Shown here: positions 6,273-13,820 of the stretch, piece by piece | Layout of the letters: every line of letters begins with the position of its first letter | Numbering within the stretch: the stretch's first letter is position 1 | Source of the DNA: JALYXV01 sp963791545 | GTDB lineage: Bacteria; Actinomycetota; Acidimicrobiia; Acidimicrobiales; Palsa-688 | DNA: 20,830 nt | Assembly: GCA_963791545.1 (NCBI GenBank) | Contig: CAWBSR010000014.1 | Coordinates: 1-20,830 of the forward strand | Direction of reading: 5' to 3' | The notes under the pieces: model-generated | What the model was told of the DNA's origin: nothing | What the model saw: only the letters and a program-made list of their open reading frames with translations | Database searches by the model: none | Made by a program: the position numbers and the translations under genes

Positions 6273-6845
6273 ATGGCTGCCCCGACAAAGCCTCGCCGTC
6301 GGCCGGTGCTGCTTGTCGCCCTGAGCGTCGTGCTCACCGCCGGGTTGGCGTTGGCGCCGTCGACACCGGTGTTGGCCGAGAAGCGGAGCCCGGGAGTCGA
6401 GAACCCGGTGGTCGGACGTCTGCGGGCCGACGTTGCCGTCGGTCGCCTGGCCCCGACGCTGTCGGTGGTCAACTCGATGGCTCCGACCGCCATCGTGCAG
6501 TTCCCATTCCTGACCGAGCTGGCCGCGGTGCCTTTCGGCAACGTCGAGTACGTGGCCGACCTTACGACCCGAGGTGACGGGTCGGGCGAGACGGTCTTCA
6601 ACGCCATCGCACTCGATGCCTTCGCAATGGACGCCCGCAACCCCGGCACCTCGACCGACGACCGGGCCCAAACCACCTCAGGTGTCAACCTGGAACACCT
6701 GGGCATGTGGTTCTCCTCGCTCGACGACGCCAAGCGGATCCTGGGCAACGACACGCTGAAAGGGACGATCTTCGATGGCGGCAGCCCACCGCTGCACGCA
6801 GGGCCGCAGGCGATGACCGATGGCCAGACGACGCCGGTCTTCTAG
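6273..6845 (+). CDS. Exported protein of unknown family, paralog 1
   Basis: A 190-residue protein started at the ATG at 6273, nine bases after GGAGG; the longer open frame upstream lacks such a site. A signal peptide is clear: basic KPRRR, hydrophobic VLLVALSVVLTAGLALA, and a likely cut after Ala35 (PVLA-EK). The mature part holds a domain of about 110 residues running from TELAAVPFG through YVADLTTRGDGSGETVF, LDAFAMDARNPGTS and SGVNLEHLGMWF to GGSPPLHAGPQAMTDGQ. The same domain recurs in the next gene, so this is a tandem duplication. I do not recognise the family or a catalytic motif. The product should act outside the membrane. It probably shares a transcript with paralog 2. Confidence 0.75.
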   Translation: MAAPTKPRRRPVLLVALSVVLTAGLALAPSTPVLAEKRSPGVENPVVGRLRADVAVGRLAPTLSVVNSMAPTAIVQFPFLTELAAVPFGNVEYVADLTTRGDGSGETVFNAIALDAFAMDARNPGTSTDDRAQTTSGVNLEHLGMWFSSLDDAKRILGNDTLKGTIFDGGSPPLHAGPQAMTDGQTTPVF

Positions 6846-6849
6846 GGTC

Positions 6850-7575
6850 ATGACCAGACGGCCGCTCACCACGATCATGCTCGCCACCGTTTTCGCCGCC
6901 GGCGCATGCACCGGGGGCGGCTCGAAACCCTCAGCGGCAAACCCGCAGACGTCGACGACGCAGACATTGACGACGGCGCCTCCCACCACCGTGGCGACAC
7001 CGTCGCTGCGAACCCCGAACTTCGGGACCATCGGCGAGGAGGCGACCACCGTGAAAGTCGTTCCTTCGTTCGATCCCACCCTGGTGTTGCAGTTCCCGCT
7101 CGTGCCCTCAAGCATCAAGATGCTGTTCCCGAAAGCCACGGGACTGGTCACCGTCGTGCAGGGCAATCCTGCGATCGGCGTGGTCGACACGGTCACCATC
7201 GATGTCGCCAACATGCCCCCGGACGTGAAGTTCACGGTGTTCTACACCGAGCTGGCGGCGAAGCCTTTCGGCCACGCCTCCTATGTCGGCGACCTGATCA
7301 CCCGAGGCGACGGGCGGGGCGAGTCGGTACTCCACGTCATCACCCTGACCGCGTTCGCGGCCGACAACCGAAGCCCGGTCACATCGGCCGACCAGTCGGG
7401 CGTTGCGTCGGGGGTGCAGCTTGAGCATGTCGGCTTGTGGTTCGACAATCTCGGAGTCGCCCGGACGACCCTGCAGGACCCCACGGTGGCCGGCACACCG
7501 TTCGACGGTGGCCCGCCTGCCTTGCATGCAGGGCCGCAGGCCATGACCGACGGCCAGGACCTTCCGGTCATCTAG
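6850..7575 (+). CDS. Putative lipoprotein of unknown family, paralog 2
   Basis: A 241-residue protein whose ATG lies four bases after the stop of paralog 1. The N-terminus is a signal sequence ending in FAAGAC, so Cys20 may be lipid-modified; the residue at -3 is Ala, which makes this a weak lipobox. A Thr/Ser/Pro-rich linker (STTQTLTTAPPTT) follows. A middle segment absent from paralog 1 (TVKVVPSFDPTLVLQFPLVPS onward) leads into the shared domain. Matching blocks are TELAAKPFG, YVGDLITRGDGRGESV, SGVQLEHVGLWF and LHAGPQAMTDGQ. Even the DNA of the last block is nearly identical in the two genes. Function is unknown; location on the outer face of the membrane is inferred. Confidence 0.75.
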   Translation: MTRRPLTTIMLATVFAAGACTGGGSKPSAANPQTSTTQTLTTAPPTTVATPSLRTPNFGTIGEEATTVKVVPSFDPTLVLQFPLVPSSIKMLFPKATGLVTVVQGNPAIGVVDTVTIDVANMPPDVKFTVFYTELAAKPFGHASYVGDLITRGDGRGESVLHVITLTAFAADNRSPVTSADQSGVASGVQLEHVGLWFDNLGVARTTLQDPTVAGTPFDGGPPALHAGPQAMTDGQDLPVI

Positions 7576-7953
7576 TCCAAATTACCGGTCCCCTGGATGG
7601 GTTTGCCCGCACCGGGCACGGACCCGACTCACTATCCTCCTGGCGTGGAAACGGTTGCAAATGCCCCCCTTCGGTGGGCACGACCGGCGGGCTACATCAT
7701 TCGCAATGCGCCGCCGACAGTGGCAGGCGGCAGACCGAGGTCAGCCAAGTCCGGCGGCCATGGCGGAGCCCCACCCCCAACAGACCTACAAGGCCCAGTG
7801 CTCCCGAAGCTGCCCCCAGGGGCAAAATAGCCAGCGTCGAGACCGGCTCCCGCGTTATCGGAAAGCGGATCCCGGACTTGGTCGCGGTCGCATTCTCCTC
7901 GCCAGCCTGCACGCGGCCAGCCTGGGCGGTGCTCACTGTGGCAGGGTTTTCTC
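7576..7953. other. Intergenic region with two hairpins
   Basis: About 380 bases before the LuxR-family gene without a convincing gene. The short plus-strand frames here have no domain or ribosome site. A hairpin TGCCCG-CAC-CGGGCA (7604-7618), extended by flanking GGGT/ACCC, lies just after paralog 2 and may end its transcript. A second hairpin lies at 7662-7680 (TGCCC/GGGCA with inner CC/GG). No clear promoter for the LuxR gene was seen. Confidence 0.4.
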
Positions 7954-10773
7954 GTGACCCCACCGCGCCCGATGGTCGGTCGCCGGCGTGAGCTTGGCGT
8001 CTTGAGGGATGTGTACGCCACCGCGGCGAGCGCACCAGCCGCGGTTGTCGTTTTGGGCGAGGCGGGCATCGGCAAGAGCAGGCTGGTGCGGGAATTTGTC
8101 GACGAACTACCGCCAGGTCGGGCGATATGGGGTCACTGCCTCCAGCTGGCCGGTGAACCTTTGCCCTTCGCCGCCATCGAGGACGCGGTCCATCAGTTGC
8201 CGGGCGTCGAGGACGCAGATGAAGAACCAACGCCCGGTCCGGCAGTCAGCCGTCAGCGACAATTCGAGCGGTGGCTCGACCGTATCGAATCGCTCGGAGA
8301 CGATTCCGGCGCCGCGGTCCTCGTGATCGAGGACTTGCATTGGGCCGACACCAGCACGCTCGACTTCATCACGTATGTCGGGCGTTCCCTGCCCCGGCGG
8401 CGGCTCCTCCTCATTCTGACCCGACGTGATGACCAGTTGCAGGTCACCCCGGAGGTCCTCGAAAGCCTGGCCGAGCTGGTCCGGCTCCCGCACGTGGTAC
8501 CGGTCCAGCTGGAGCGGCTGAGCGCTTCCGAGGCCTCGGAGCTGGCGGCAACGGTATGCGGCGACGCCGTTCACCCGACGGTGGCGGGTCGCCTTTATGA
8601 CCGCTCCGAAGGCAACCCGTACCTCCTCCTCGAGTTGGCCGCGGCTTCGGGCGAGGTAGCAAGCCACGTCCAAGATGTGCTGCTGGCCCGGGTTCGGGGG
8701 TTCGACGAAGATGCCCGACTGCTCATTCGCCTGGCCGCAGTCGCGGGCGTCTCGGTCAACGACGGTGTGCTGTGGCACACGTCGGGCTTCGATGCCGATC
8801 GGTACCTGAGCGCCGTGCGTGCCTCGGTGGATGCTGGTGTGCTGCTCACCGAGGGCGGGCGATACGTGTTCCGCCACAGCCTGGCGCGCGAGGCGATCCT
8901 TGGGCAGCTGTTGCCGCTCGAGCAGCGCCGGTTTCACGCTTCCCTCGCGGCGGCGCTCGAAAAGGAGGGTGCGGCGTCGGATCCAATGACCCTCGCTGCC
9001 GTTGCCGGGCACTGGTTCGCGGCAGGTGAGACGGAACGAGCGTTCCGCGCCAGCCTGGCCGCGGCTCGCCAGGCGTATGCCGCTCACTCCTACGCCGAGG
9101 GCTGGCACCATTACCGGCGGGCGGTGGAGGCGCTCGACGCCACCACCCCTGGCGGCGAATCGATCTCCGCGCTCCTGGTTGAGGCGGCCGAAGGGGCGCG
9201 CTGGGCGGGTGACCTCACGGCGGCGGTGCGGCTCCTTCGGCGGGGCTTGGACCGGATCGACGACGCCACGGAACAAGCGCGCCTGCACGAGCGGCTGGGC
9301 CGCTACCTGTGGGAAGGAGGCGACAGCGCCGAGAGCCACTCGGCTTACAGCGCCGCGGTCATGCTGTTGGCCGGGCAGCCCGACTCGCCGGTGCGGGCGT
9401 CGGTCCTGGCGGCCCAGGCTCGGGCCAGCCTGACCATGACGCAGTATTCACGGGCGGCCGACGAGGCCCGCCAGGCGATCGATGCGGCCCGGCGCTGGCA
9501 AGCGCGGGCCGCGGAAGGCGACGCCTCGTGCACATTGGGCGTGGTCCTAGCGGTCCTCGGAAGGGGCGACGGGATCGAACACCTGCAGCACGCCTTGGCG
9601 CTGTCGCGAGAATCCGAGGACTTGGAGGCGACATGCCGGGCATTTGCCAATTTGGCCTTCGTACTGGAGTACGCCGGTCGCCATGACGAAGCCTGCGATG
9701 TTGCCCTGGACGGGCTCCGGGTCATCGGCGTCCATGGGTTGGAATTGGGAACCGGTGCCGCCCTGGCTACGAATGCCGCCGCCATCTTGGTCGCCCGAGG
9801 ACGCTACGACGAGTGCGACGAACTCCTCCGCGGCCTCCTCTCCCGGGCGCCCTTGCAAGGCCAAGCGCTACAGCTCTACGTCGAGCGAGCCGCCTCGGAG
9901 TTGGCCCGAGGGCGCAGCGATGCGGCCCAATCGAGCCTGGCCGCAGCGGCCGAGCTGGCGAGAGCCGCCGACGACCCGTGGGTGGTCACGTCGTTGTCCC
10001 TGGTCCAAGCCGAGCTGCTCCTCAATCAGAACTGCTACGACGAGGCACGCGAAACAGTCGCGACCAGCCTGCGCCGGCTGGCCGACAGCGAGGAGGACAA
10101 TCTCCGGGCTCGCCTGTGCCGCATCGGACTTCGCATCGAAGCCGATCGTGTGGCTGCGATGCCCCGCCGGACCAGTGTTTCCGCGGGTCCGGACCACGCC
10201 GCTTGGCTTTCGCACCAACTCCCGGCCAACGCGCCCGGGGTGAGCCCGGCCGACCTGACCGCCGAGTGCCTGACCGCTGGCGCTGAGCACGCCCGTGTTC
10301 TCCGAAAGGACACCTGGCAAGACTGGCATGACGCGGCCGAATGGTGGAGCAGGGCCCAGCGGCCCCTCGACACCGCCTATTGCCGTCTTCGAGAAGCGGA
10401 ACGGGCGGCCGACCGTCGCCTGGCCCGGCAAGCGGCGGTCGCGGCAGACCAGGCGGCCCAACTGGCCCGTCGGATCGGAGCACAGCCGATACTGGACAGG
10501 GTTGCGGCGCTCCTAGTCCGGGCCCGACTGCCGAACGTGGCCGCCGCCCCCCCGCCCGCCCCTACCGACGGGTTGGCGTCGTTGGGCCTCACCTGTCGAG
10601 AGCGGCAGGTGCTCGAACTCGTGACCCGGGGTGCGACGAATCGAGAGATCGGCCGGGAGCTGTTCATCAGCGAGCGCACGGCAGCAGTACATGTGTCAAG
10701 CCTGTTGCGTAAGCTCCAGGTCGATAATCGCGTCCAAGCGGCGGCATTCGTCGCGACCCAAGGACAAGGATGA
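7954..10773 (+). CDS. LAL-type LuxR-family transcriptional regulator (AAA ATPase + TPR + HTH)
   Basis: A 939-residue large ATP-binding regulator of the LuxR family. The N-terminal signalling ATPase shows Walker A GEAGIGKS (35-42) and Walker B AVLVIEDLHWAD (121-132). The middle, about residues 330-870, is a long helical region of TPR-like pairs. The last 62 residues are the LuxR DNA-binding domain: GLTCRERQVLELVTRGATN, then REIGRELFISERTAAVHVSSLLRKL. This architecture matches the MalT/LAL group, in which ATP and an inducer bound by the helical repeats trigger DNA binding. The inducer is unknown. The GTG start has only a weak GCAGGG upstream; the ATG at 7972 is an alternative. It is followed 37 bases later by a small acidic gene. 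Confidence 0.9.
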   Translation: MTPPRPMVGRRRELGVLRDVYATAASAPAAVVVLGEAGIGKSRLVREFVDELPPGRAIWGHCLQLAGEPLPFAAIEDAVHQLPGVEDADEEPTPGPAVSRQRQFERWLDRIESLGDDSGAAVLVIEDLHWADTSTLDFITYVGRSLPRRRLLLILTRRDDQLQVTPEVLESLAELVRLPHVVPVQLERLSASEASELAATVCGDAVHPTVAGRLYDRSEGNPYLLLELAAASGEVASHVQDVLLARVRGFDEDARLLIRLAAVAGVSVNDGVLWHTSGFDADRYLSAVRASVDAGVLLTEGGRYVFRHSLAREAILGQLLPLEQRRFHASLAAALEKEGAASDPMTLAAVAGHWFAAGETERAFRASLAAARQAYAAHSYAEGWHHYRRAVEALDATTPGGESISALLVEAAEGARWAGDLTAAVRLLRRGLDRIDDATEQARLHERLGRYLWEGGDSAESHSAYSAAVMLLAGQPDSPVRASVLAAQARASLTMTQYSRAADEARQAIDAARRWQARAAEGDASCTLGVVLAVLGRGDGIEHLQHALALSRESEDLEATCRAFANLAFVLEYAGRHDEACDVALDGLRVIGVHGLELGTGAALATNAAAILVARGRYDECDELLRGLLSRAPLQGQALQLYVERAASELARGRSDAAQSSLAAAAELARAADDPWVVTSLSLVQAELLLNQNCYDEARETVATSLRRLADSEEDNLRARLCRIGLRIEADRVAAMPRRTSVSAGPDHAAWLSHQLPANAPGVSPADLTAECLTAGAEHARVLRKDTWQDWHDAAEWWSRAQRPLDTAYCRLREAERAADRRLARQAAVAADQAAQLARRIGAQPILDRVAALLVRARLPNVAAAPPPAPTDGLASLGLTCRERQVLELVTRGATNREIGRELFISERTAAVHVSSLLRKLQVDNRVQAAAFVATQGQG

Positions 10774-10810
10774 TTCCAAGTAGTCCGAATATCCGAAACA
10801 GGAGGAGCCA

Positions 10811-10999
10811 GTGTCGACCACCGGGCCAGACGATCTCGGGGAGGATACAGACTACGGACCGGTTGACCAGGAGGTCGACTCCGACATCGATGACGACTTG
10901 GACGATGACCCCCAGGCCGAGCCGGGCACAGCAACAACCGACTCCACGCCAGTCGATCCGTCGGGACCCGCAGGTGGCCCGATAATCAAGCCTTCCTGA
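10811..10999 (+). CDS. Small, highly acidic protein behind the LAL regulator
   Basis: A 62-residue protein whose GTG start is preceded by a strong AGGAGGAG at a good distance, the best ribosome site in the region. About 18 of its residues are Asp or Glu and only one is Lys, so it should be very negatively charged. It has a core of Asp runs (DSDIDDDLDDD) and a Pro/Gly tail ending in AGGPIIKPS. It has no Cys, no signal peptide and no membrane segment. It lies between the LAL regulator and a strong terminator, so the two are probably co-transcribed. I do not recognise a family. It could be a partner or inhibitor of the regulator, a DNA mimic, or a peptide precursor with a Gly-Gly cut site; all of these are guesses. 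Confidence 0.65.
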   Translation: MSTTGPDDLGEDTDYGPVDQEVDSDIDDDLDDDPQAEPGTATTDSTPVDPSGPAGGPIIKPS

Positions 11000-11026
11000 G
11001 CCGGCAAGCACGGCGCCCGGCGACGC

Positions 11027-11060
11027 GAGGAGTCCCCTCCGGCGACGGGGGGGACTCCTC
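11027..11060. terminator. Strong hairpin terminator between convergent genes
   Basis: GAGGAGTCCCC (11027-11037) pairs perfectly with GGGGACTCCTC (11050-11060) around a 12-base loop, followed on the plus strand by TTCCTTACGTT. It lies after the small acidic gene and before the end of the convergent secreted-protein gene, so it could stop transcription from both sides. Confidence 0.75.
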
Positions 11061-11102
11061 TTCCTTACGTTGCTGATGCGGGGGACGCTTAGTCAGTCTT
11101 AG

Positions 11103-12794
11103 TTACGACATGTCCAGGAGTTCAATCCGGTCGTTCCAGTCGTTGCCCATATACGGAACCTGGCGGACGAGGCTGCCCCCGCCGACTCCATAATCGGTGC
11201 TGGACCAGTGATTCAGGTCGCAGCCGAAGCCACAGAAGTACACGTCGTTCTTTGACGCCACGGCGTGGTTGGCGTTGGGGAATCCGACGACCGAGACGGA
11301 ACTCAGGATCTTGTCCCAGTTCGCCCAGAAGCAGCAGGGATCGCGCCGTAGTTGGCTCAGGGTGTACCGCACTGCTCCCGCCCCGGCGACAAGCGCCGGA
11401 TGTTGGGAACCAGTCAGCTGGGCGGCCGCCAGATTTATCTGCCCGGCATTGGGAAGCGGCACCAGGGACCCGTCTCGGCTCGCCTGGGGAAGTCCAGCCG
11501 TGAAGTTGGGCCGCAAGATATCAGCCTGCACCTGGAGCAGGTTGAGAGCCGCGGCGACGAGGTTGACGTTGTTTCTCAAGGCCGTTGCGTCGCTGTTGCC
11601 GTCGAGCTTGGTGCCCGGCGGAGGCAACGGAACCCCGGGGATTTGGGGCGCATTGGGGCCGGTCTGCACGACGGCGAGGGCATCTCCGGCGTAGTTCGCG
11701 TCCTGAAAGAACACGGCAATCGTGGGAAGGACCATCGGTTTCTGAATCAGATTGATCGACAGCAGGTGGACGACGATCGGGCCTGGGCTACCCGACTGGC
11801 ACAGGTTCGATGGAAGCGTGATCCGAGCATCGAGGTTGAGCGTGCGGGTGAGGGGCCGGTATTGGTCGCGATCGGCGGCGCTGGTGTCGGCGGGAACGAG
11901 TACTGGCCGAGGCAGGACCGTCAGGTTCGTGGACTGGGAATCCGGTGGCACGTTGGAGCCCGGATACCCGAACTGCCCGGCCTGGGTGGAGAACTCTTCG
12001 GGCCTGCCGTCAGCCAAGTTGAACGCAAACCCGATGGCCCCGCCCGCCTGATTCAAGACGTCTGTGAGACTGGTGGGCACCGGTTGATTCGAGTTGGAGT
12101 CGAGCAGGCGGGTGTAGTTCAACTTGACCTTGTCGGCAGGACCGAGGTCGACGCCGACCGGGTCATTCCGGAACTGAGATGGAGGCTGTTCTCCCTTCTG
12201 AGCGTCGACGACGCTGGCCAAGAGCCGAAAGGCGTTCTCGGCGCTCCATGCGAGCCGCGAACAATCCAGAATCCGCAGCACCGGGATGTTCAAGGTGCAG
12301 CTGACCTGGTCATTCGCCAAGGCGATGATCCAGCCAGTCGAGTCGACGTTTGGATCCGGTGGGGTCTGCGGCAGGTCGACGAGCAGGGAGTCGCTGCGCC
12401 AGGTGCCATTGTGGAGCGGGAGGTCAGCGCTGTTGTTGGTGTTCCTCGATCCATCCGCATTCAAGGGGTAGACCGTGATCCTGCCGGTGTGATCACCGAA
12501 GCTTCCCTTGGGCGTGAGGGTCACGGTTTGGCCCCACTGAGGATGGGCCGGGCTGATGGCGAAGTTGTCGCAGTGAGGTGGTGGGTTCGTGGCGGGGGTC
12601 GTGCCCGGCAACGTGGGGACGGTGACCGGCAACGGAGGGACGGTGACCGGCAACGGAGGGACGGTGACCGGCAACGGAGGGACCACGTCGGCGCTGGCCG
12701 AAGCCATGAGTCGGGAAGCCGGCGCTAAGCCGATGAACGCTATACAGACACCGGCGGCGGCAAGTTGTTTCAGTTTCATGTGGTGCTCGTTCAT
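11103..12794 (-). CDS. Secreted protein with Pro-rich tandem repeats and crystallin-like C-terminus
   Basis: A 563-residue protein started at the ATG at 12794, six bases after GGAG; an upstream in-frame start lacks such a site. Residues 6-35 form a signal peptide (KLKQLAAAGVCIAFIGLAP... ASASA). Then come nearly four copies of the heptad PPLPVTV (residues 39-66), a likely extended linker. The central 350 residues are not recognised. Toward the C-terminus, IAVFFQDANYAGDALAV, WDKILSSVSVVGF and NDWNDRIELLDM resemble the strand and N-D-x-I-S-S motifs of beta/gamma-crystallin domains, which often bind calcium. The cysteines are compatible with extracellular disulfides. It is probably a surface or matrix protein; that role is inferred. 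Confidence 0.75.
   Translation of the reverse strand: MNEHHMKLKQLAAAGVCIAFIGLAPASRLMASASADVVPPLPVTVPPLPVTVPPLPVTVPTLPGTTPATNPPPHCDNFAISPAHPQWGQTVTLTPKGSFGDHTGRITVYPLNADGSRNTNNSADLPLHNGTWRSDSLLVDLPQTPPDPNVDSTGWIIALANDQVSCTLNIPVLRILDCSRLAWSAENAFRLLASVVDAQKGEQPPSQFRNDPVGVDLGPADKVKLNYTRLLDSNSNQPVPTSLTDVLNQAGGAIGFAFNLADGRPEEFSTQAGQFGYPGSNVPPDSQSTNLTVLPRPVLVPADTSAADRDQYRPLTRTLNLDARITLPSNLCQSGSPGPIVVHLLSINLIQKPMVLPTIAVFFQDANYAGDALAVVQTGPNAPQIPGVPLPPPGTKLDGNSDATALRNNVNLVAAALNLLQVQADILRPNFTAGLPQASRDGSLVPLPNAGQINLAAAQLTGSQHPALVAGAGAVRYTLSQLRRDPCCFWANWDKILSSVSVVGFPNANHAVASKNDVYFCGFGCDLNHWSSTDYGVGGGSLVRQVPYMGNDWNDRIELLDMS
12605..12682 (-). repeat. 21-bp tandem repeat inside the secreted-protein gene
   Basis: About 3.7 units of 21 bp, two of them identical and the outer ones slightly changed. 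They encode PPLPVTV heptads just after the signal peptide. The repeat is in frame, so unit gain or loss would lengthen or shorten the linker without breaking the gene. Confidence 0.85.
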
Positions 12795-13222
12795 CGAAAT
12801 CTCCTTGGTAATCGTTGGCAGGAACGGCTTTCGGCGTCTGGCCGGACTGAGCCACGCCACGAATCACTTTGCGGTACCAGGCCTTTGGGGCACATCGGTC
12901 GGAATGACAGTTCTCGGTACCGCGTTACGTAGTACCGCCCGCTCTGGGTACGTAGACGACGTGTTTCGCCGGTGCGAGGCGCACGTGCTCACCGCCGCCA
13001 ACGGAGCCACCGATCGATGTGGCGGCCTCCCTGGACCACAGCGTCATGTACATGGATCGCGGTACCCGCTTTGGCGGGCCGCCCGCCAGCTCGGGCAGAT
13101 GGAACGGGTAGCGGGCCCGCCTTACAGGAAGCTGGCACCAACCAACAAGTAGGGGTATTGGTAAGGAATCTGTCACCAGCCGCCACGGAGCCCCCTCGAA
13201 CGTCTTCCCGCCGAGAGTTTGA
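12795..13222. other. Non-coding region upstream of the secreted-protein gene
   Basis: About 430 bases without a convincing gene. It holds the presumed promoter of the minus-strand secreted-protein gene. TACGTAG occurs at 12926-12932 and 12949-12955, and GGTACC appears three times (near 12873, 12916 and 13061). A GC-rich part (13070-13120) has several short inverted repeats. The open frames here do not look like real proteins. Confidence 0.4.
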
Positions 13223-13711
13223 GAGCATGGACTGTCACGGCAGGCGCGCTCGTGGCTCCAGGCTGTCAAGGAAGGCGAGGATCCGTGGACCCTCAACGAA
13301 GGCGAAGTCCCGCACATTCGCTGGCAGGGATACCCCGTGCGCTGCTGCGTTGGCAGCCTGTAACACCTCTCGAAGTGCACCGGCGACGTCTCCCGGGAGT
13401 ACACCCCTCTGCTCAAGCTCGAGGTCGCCAAGAAGGCGTGGCACCTGTTCCCCGCCCGGGCCCGGGCGCTGTTCAGCACCCTCATCGACAACCCGGGCCA
13501 GCGGTTCTCCGGTGAGGAACTGGCCAAGATGCACGACATCCCCAACGGCATCTACGGGGTGGCGGGAGTGCTCTCCTGGCCCGGCCGCTACCTCGTCAAA
13601 CTCGGCCGGGAGCTCCACTTCGAAGCGGAGTACAACCCCCAAGGCGGCAGCTCCTACTGGATGAAGCCCGAACTGGCCGACCTGTTCCGCCAAGCCCGGG
13701 ACGCCTCTTGA
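13223..13711 (+). pseudogene. Small actinobacterial protein gene with in-frame stop
   Basis: One frame reads protein-like on both sides of a TAA at 13361-13363. Before it are SWLQAVKEGEDPWTLNEGE and VPHIRWQGYPVRCCVG; after it are GDVSREYTPLLKLEVAKKAW, FPARARALFSTLIDNPG and FSGEELAKMHDIPNGIYGVA, ending in GSSYWMKPELADLF. The second half has the look of a winged-helix-like domain found in small actinobacterial proteins (I half recall DUF6416, unconfirmed). No ATG or GTG follows the stop until Met at 13529, which would cut the domain, and no good start or ribosome site precedes the first half. I read it as a gene broken by a stop codon; a sequencing error or two separate genes are alternatives. 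Confidence 0.55.
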
Positions 13712-13738
13712 ACCGCACCCACCGAACACCCGCACCCA

Positions 13739-13772
13739 CCAGTAGGCCCCGCCACACGGCGGGGCCTACTGG
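13739..13772. terminator. 15-bp perfect hairpin between convergent genes
   Basis: Arms at 13739-13753 and 13758-13772 are exact reverse complements around the loop ACAC. The hairpin lies between the end of the broken plus-strand gene and the end of the minus-strand relaxase gene. No T tract follows directly, but the stem is very stable, so a two-way terminator is likely. Confidence 0.65.
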
Positions 13773-13820
13773 CGTCCCCACAGATTCGACGAGCACCAGA
13801 ACAAAAAAGGCGCCCCTCGC

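Noticed and set aside
11352..12728. A 458-codon plus-strand open frame opposite the secreted-protein gene.
   Set aside because: The minus strand has a signal peptide, ribosome site and recognisable motifs; the plus-strand product has none.
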